A stretch of DNA of 64,000 nt. Source: Arthrinium phaeospermum (lineage: Eukaryota > Ascomycota > Sordariomycetes > Amphisphaeriales > Apiosporaceae). The first letter of the stretch is position 1; every line of letters begins with the position of its first letter. Shown here piece after piece: positions 59,357 to 64,000 of this stretch. Made by a program: the position numbers and the translations under genes. A model generated the notes under the pieces. That model was not told where the DNA came from. It did not search any database and was given only the letters and a program-made list of their open reading frames with translations. Location of the stretch: NCBI GenBank assembly GCA_006503535.1, contig QYRS01000001.1, forward strand, positions 3,100,001 to 3,164,000, in the 5' to 3' direction.

Positions 59357-60570
59357 TCAGGCCTTGGCAGCCGGTTTCGGTTGGTCGAGAATGACATCGA
59401 TGACCTTGTGGTCGTCGTAGGTGGCCACCGTCCGCTCGCAAAGCGACGCGATACGCTCCTTGGTCTGCAGGCCGTCGGGGCAGATCAGCCAGATGACGTT
59501 GGTCATGAAAGAGCGGCGGTACTCGATCATGACCTCGGGGTCGTTGTGGCGGTCAAACTTGGGCCCGCCCAGCCTGTGCAGGGCCGCGAGGTAGTGGTCC
59601 AGGATCTCCATCTCGTGCGCCCGGCGGTCCTCGATGCTCAGCATGGCCGTCATGTGGTACACGATGTCGTGGAAGCAGGAGCCGAAGTGGAACGCCGACC
59701 AGTCCAGGAACCCAATCTCGCCCGTCGCCGTGAAGTAGATGTTGCCGATGTGCGTGTCGCCGTGCAGCAGCGTCCGGAATCGCGGGTTGCGCTCGGCGTA
59801 GTAGCGGTCCACGGCCTCGTTGCAGCGCTTGCCGTCCATCAGGTACTCGGGCAGCTTGGGGCGTCCCGGCAGCCGTACGACCTCGTCCCATGACCGGACC
59901 ATGAAGGTCATGGCTGGGTCGTAGTTGTTCCAGATCCCTGTCGAGGCGTTGCATTAGCGTGCGCTGGGGAACAGGAAACAAGAAACCCCCTCACGAGCGA
60001 GAGGCGACAGGGAAGTGAGAATATCAAACCAAGAAAACAAGAGGAGACTGATTGCTTACACGGATGGTCTTCTTGACTCTGGCCCCAGTACTTCGCATGC
60101 AAACCGGCCAGCTGCTCGACTCCGTTCATGACCTTCGCGACAGGGTACGAGGCGACCTCGGCCGCGAAGGAACAGCCCTCCTTGTTCAGGTCGTTCATGA
60201 TGGCGATGCCCTGCGACTCGCCGACGCCTGACCACCAGCCCTTGGGGAAGATCATGTGGTCCACCTGGGGCGCGATCTGGGAGAAGAACTCGGCCTCGCG
60301 CTGGGCCAGGCTGACCGTCCACGGCTGGGCCGCGATCATCTTGGGGTCGAAGACGCCCTTGATGCAGATGTCGGTCGGCCTCTCGCTGCCATCGCCCTCG
60401 TCCTCGTACGTGATGGCGTAGAAGAGCTTGCTGGCCGTCCCCCAGATGTTGCTGGTGTTCTTGATCGCTTTGACCTTTTGGTTGAGTTTGGCGCTCAGCC
60501 ATTCGGGGGTGATGTGCTCGGGAAGGGTGGGGAGAACCTCTCCCGTCTGCTTTGCTTCCGTGCCAGCCAT
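59357..60570 (-). CDS. APH-fold small-molecule kinase (aminoglycoside phosphotransferase/CHK-like), intact
   Basis: Protein-kinase-like fold phosphotransferase of the choline/aminoglycoside kinase superfamily; substrate unknown. Exons 60060-60570 and 59357-59937 join to 363 residues plus stop (intron 59938-60059, GTAAGC donor, GACAG acceptor). It starts MAGTEAKQTGEVLPTLPEHI. N-lobe: SNIWGTASKLFYAITYEDEG and TDICIKGVFDP, the Lys of which is the likely ATP-contacting residue. Catalytic loop: TLLHGDTHIGNIYF (H-G-D-x-H-x-x-N). Metal-binding Asp: IGFLDWSAFHFGSCFHDIVY. The layout resembles the CHK/ecdysteroid-kinase-like families, which in fungi are often detoxification or secondary-metabolism kinases. 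No frame errors. Confidence 0.9.
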
Positions 60571-62537
60571 GGTGTTGCGGTCTGCGTCCTATCCTTTCGT
60601 GCCGGTGGGAAAGTTCAAGGTGTAAAAGTTTTCGCCCGAGCCCCGGGCTTGGCAGTAGGTCTCGCTTGTCTTATATAGACCTCCCACACGGACTGTACTG
60701 TGCCGTCGAGGCCACGTGGAAGGAGATAACGACTCTGAAGATCGTTAGTCGCTGCGGTGCAACTCAGCCCTTGAAACACTGGACCTCATTGGCAAATCAG
60801 ATTGGGTGCTTACTGGTTGCTGCAGGAGAATAGCGACGCTGGTGGTTGGTGCAAAGGCTGGGAACTGCTGGGCACTGCTATCAGCGGTGCATGAACATCG
60901 CGAGTAGGCGCTGTCCTCATACGAGAGCGAGTCGTGAATATGGTGATGATCCAGGGATGTTCTTCCGGAATGAAGAGGACCCACAAGCATGTTCCTCCGG
61001 ATGCAAGGTTGATGGTTTTCCTGGGCGACCGCTTGTCCATTTGAAGAATGAATGAGGGGCAACGGTTATGGAGACTTTAGCAGATGCGTCCAATTGGCAC
61101 CGTCGGTGTAGGGCATCATATCTGGGTATAAGAACGCGCTGTTGGCTCGCCTAAATCACTTAGTTGGGTTAGGAAACCGAGAGTCCATCCTTTAGCAATT
61201 TGAGCCCAGCCAGGAAAGAGCTTGCCAGACGCCCAAATACAGCAATAGCTTTGCAATATAACAAGCGCATTGAGATGATGTCCTGCACGTGGGGTGGAGC
61301 CGCGGCCCCAATACCACACACTACATCAAGGGTCTGGAGAATACAGCGACAGCCGAGGATCCCGACGCCCGAGTATTTGATTCCTTTTTCTATCGAGCTG
61401 ACGAGTAAACATGGGGATGAAGTGAAGTGACCACTTCAGGAGTATTATTACGTGACCTGCCGCCTGCGATGCAACGCTTTGGCACATGTAAGCGAAAGCT
61501 TCTTGCCCCTGCCAAGCGATGCCATTCTCTTTTCCCAGGTCTCGCGGTTGTAGACCAGTTAGCATACGGCGCAGCAGGTAAGAAGAAAGGAGCTGTCCGC
61601 CCATTTCCCCGAGGGGAAGTCTATTCTATCACGAGATGCAAGATGCGTGGGCAAGAAAATGGTACACATGTTCCATAGACCCGGGAGGGTGTATCATCCC
61701 GAGGCGATACCCAGCTATGTGGCATGCTGTGGTGAAAGGCCATTTTTGGTTCATTTTGACCTGCCCATTAGCTAAAGACATTCCCGAGTCTCGGCCGGAG
61801 GTCGTGGACACAATCGGGTAAAGATCGCCCCAACGGTCGCGGTCCCGCCAATAAAGAGCGACTCCGGCAAATGCACGAAACGGCAATGGTGTCTCCTGTC
61901 ATTTCGCTCGTCGTGCCGTCGATGGTGGCCTGACACAGGCTGACAAAGGGCCCAGACCAACCCCCATTGGCCCTAGCATCGCGTTCTACAACGGGAATCG
62001 CGGGACACTTTCCCGGAACGCCTTACTATGGGCCCAGGAGACGATTCCTCGTTCCCCCAGTGGGCGAATCCGGTGGCTGCAATGGGGACCCCATGTCCAA
62101 AAAGTACGACGCTCGGAGGCGGCAGGGTGCATTGATCAGAGCATGCCTCTGCTACTGCATTTTCTTATTACTACTCGCTTGTAATACTTGTAAGGTGGTA
62201 ATCCTACCCTGCAAAGGAAAACTCTAAGATTCCAAAACAGCAGCTCAAGTAAGATGCGTGTTTCCCCTAAACCATGAATCGCATGTGGCCTCAGTTCAGA
62301 TCGACCAGCTCTTCCTAAAATGCAAGTGGTTAAGAAGGCGTGTCGATGCCCACACTTGTTACATTCGTTGTCTGTTTCGTTTCCACGCTCAGCTCACCCT
62401 ACCCTCTCGCACATGCAACTGTGACCCATTGCGCCTGTGGAGGTGTTAGCGGCTTCTAGGCCTTGAAGGTTCCATACTATTTCTTGTTGCGTATTGTCTC
62501 TATCTATTTGCTTTATTAATATCTTCTATTCGCGGCT
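60571..62537. other. Long divergent intergenic region, no gene recognised
   Basis: Contains the promoters of the APH-like gene (left) and the rhodopsin-domain gene (right). Frames at 60745-61062, 61326-61604, 61629-61886 and 61967-62227 overlap on opposite strands and show no recognisable domain. A pyrimidine-rich AT stretch at 62475-62535 immediately precedes the rhodopsin-gene ATG. Confidence 0.45.
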
Positions 62538-63889
62538 ATGACTGTCAGAGATAACACCAGCATGGCGGCCGACCCCATCGTGCCCGAGGGGCTGGGGCGG
62601 TCGCTGATGGTGGTGACAATCGTGATGACCGTCCTGGCCACCGCCGCCGTCGCAGGGCGGCTTTACGTGCGCAGTATTTACAATGCACTCGCCGTGGATG
62701 ACTGGATGATGCTCGCCGGATGGGTGAGTAACCAACCCCCCTTTTGTTACTGCTTCGGCCTTCCCCGTGACTCTGCATCTCGATCATAAGACTGACACAT
62801 GCATCCATTGCCCCACGGACACAGATTCTCAACCTTGGCCACAACGCCTCTGTCATCGTCCTCGCGACCTACGGCATGGGAGCGCACGACTACGAGCTCA
62901 CGGCGGGCATGGGGCAGAAGATCTCGATGTGGACCATCATCTGGCAGTTTATCTACGTGCTTGACGGCGCACTGATCAAGTCGAGTATCATCGTGACTAT
63001 GCTGCGACTCGCCAACAGGAAGGAATACAAGATCATCCTCTGGACGCTCTTTGGTCTGACCTGGGCCACCTGGCAGATTTCGTGGCCCGTGGCCATCTTC
63101 CAGTGCAAGCCCGTGTCGGCCGCGTGGACGGGCATCGGCGACTGCAAGTCGGGCCAAAAGGTGATTCTGCAGGTGTCGTACTTCGTGTCTGCCGTCAATA
63201 TCTTTACCGACCTGGCCACCGCCCTGACCCCGATCCTGCTCCTGCGCCACCTGCAGATGCCGGACAAGGTCAAATACCTCACCATGGCGATTCTGTCGCT
63301 CGGTGTCTTCGCCTCCGTCGCCACCACCATCCGCATCAGCTACACCTGGGCCTACACCGCCAAGTCCGAGCAGATCTACACAATCGGCAAGATCGTGCTG
63401 CTGACGGTCCTCGAGTGCGACCTGGGCCTCATCGCCGGATCCCTACCCATGCTGCGCCGCCTCTTCCCCAGCTTCAACCCATCCCAGGCCAAATCGTCCA
63501 ACAACGTCGGCTCCGCGATCCCGGGCCGCTCGAACGACGTTACCCTCGTCACCATTGGCGGCGGGCGGCGGAACAAGGGGTACAAGCTGGAGAACTCGCA
63601 ACACAGCACCCATCTCAGCGGGAATAACCACCGGTTCCACGACCACAAGGTCGTGGAGGACGATGGCGGCAAAGACAACACGACGGAAAGCAACTCGGTT
63701 GACAACGATGACCACGAGTCCACGCGCCGCATGATCCACGTCACCCGCGAGATCGAGCAGAGCAGCGTCACGGGCGGCCCCGATAGCCTCGAGCACTCCC
63801 AGCACGGCGATCACAGTCAGATGGGCTATCCTGATAGCCGCTTCCAGCACGCCGCGGGCGCCAGTCGCGGCAGTTCGAAGGCGTTTTAA
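62538..63889 (+). CDS. Fungal rhodopsin-domain (PTH11-like) integral membrane protein, intact
   Basis: Seven-helix plasma-membrane protein of the fungal Rhodopsin_dom_fun family, sometimes called PTH11-like receptors; ligands are mostly unknown. Exons 62538-62723 and 62825-63889 join to 416 residues, intron 62724-62824. The family opening is clear: LMVVTIVMTVLATAAVAGRL then YNALAVDDWMMLAGW. Further helices include ISMWTIIWQFIYVLDGALIK, ILWTLFGLTWATWQISWPVA, FQCKPVSAAWTGIGDCKSGQ with the conserved Cys pair, VNIFTDLATALTPILLLRHL and IVLLTVLECDLGLIAGSLPM followed by LRRLF. No CFEM domain is present at the N-terminus. The C-terminal 120 residues are a disordered cytoplasmic tail rich in His, Asn, Ser and Asp. 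The frame is clean. Confidence 0.92.
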
Positions 63890-64000
63890 ACATTGGTCAA
63901 CTTGACAGCTGGGTGGTGACGCATACCAGGCATGGATGATGTGCAGTTTCTAATGGTGTTCTGCCCTACGGATTTCTAGCCTACTGTAATATGACCTTTG

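Overview
This window is nuclear DNA of a filamentous ascomycete (Pezizomycotina, most likely Sordariomycetes; the genus cannot be told by eye). The evidence is short introns of about 50-110 nt with GTAAGT-like donors and CTAAC-like branch sites, eukaryotic housekeeping genes (eL43, CCT8, mitochondrial uL15), families typical of moulds (2EXR protein, NACHT NLR, fungal rhodopsin-domain protein, TRI5-family terpene synthase), and an AT-rich block with the dinucleotide signature of repeat-induced point mutation (RIP).

Left part, 2.8-40 kb: a CipB-like MDR oxidoreductase and a convergent 2EXR protein; a PHD+RING protein; ribosomal protein eL43 with a divergent saccharopine-dehydrogenase-like gene; an RMD1/DUF155 membrane protein; an HMG-box protein divergent from chaperonin subunit CCT8; a 2-oxoglutarate/Fe(II) oxygenase; an AAA+ ATPase; two small secreted proteins; a flavin-reductase-like protein; a BTB/POZ protein; mitochondrial uL15; and a stand-alone CinA C-terminal protein. 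Many of these frames are broken by 1-2 nt indels, often in short C, G or T runs. Because the essential CCT8 is among them, I read most of these as residual sequence errors, not gene death.

Centre, 40.3-50.7 kb: a carboxylesterase gene split by an 8,511-bp, extremely AT-rich element (40760-49270). The element is flanked by an exact 9-bp direct repeat (ATGTACGAC) and has imperfect terminal inverted repeats of about 37 bp. It fits a RIP-mutated Mutator-like DNA transposon. Both halves of the esterase are open and in phase across the duplicated 9 bp. This is the most striking object in the window.

Right part, 51-64 kb: a small double zinc-ribbon (GRF-like) protein; a NACHT NLR with a decayed copy of its own 3' end downstream; an intact TRI5-family sesquiterpene synthase with an unusual aspartate-rich motif; an intact APH-fold small-molecule kinase; and an intact PTH11-like rhodopsin-domain membrane protein. 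This side looks like accessory, fast-evolving territory (self/non-self recognition, secondary metabolism, surface sensing), in contrast to the housekeeping-rich left part. No rRNA, tRNA, CRISPR array or prokaryotic feature was found.
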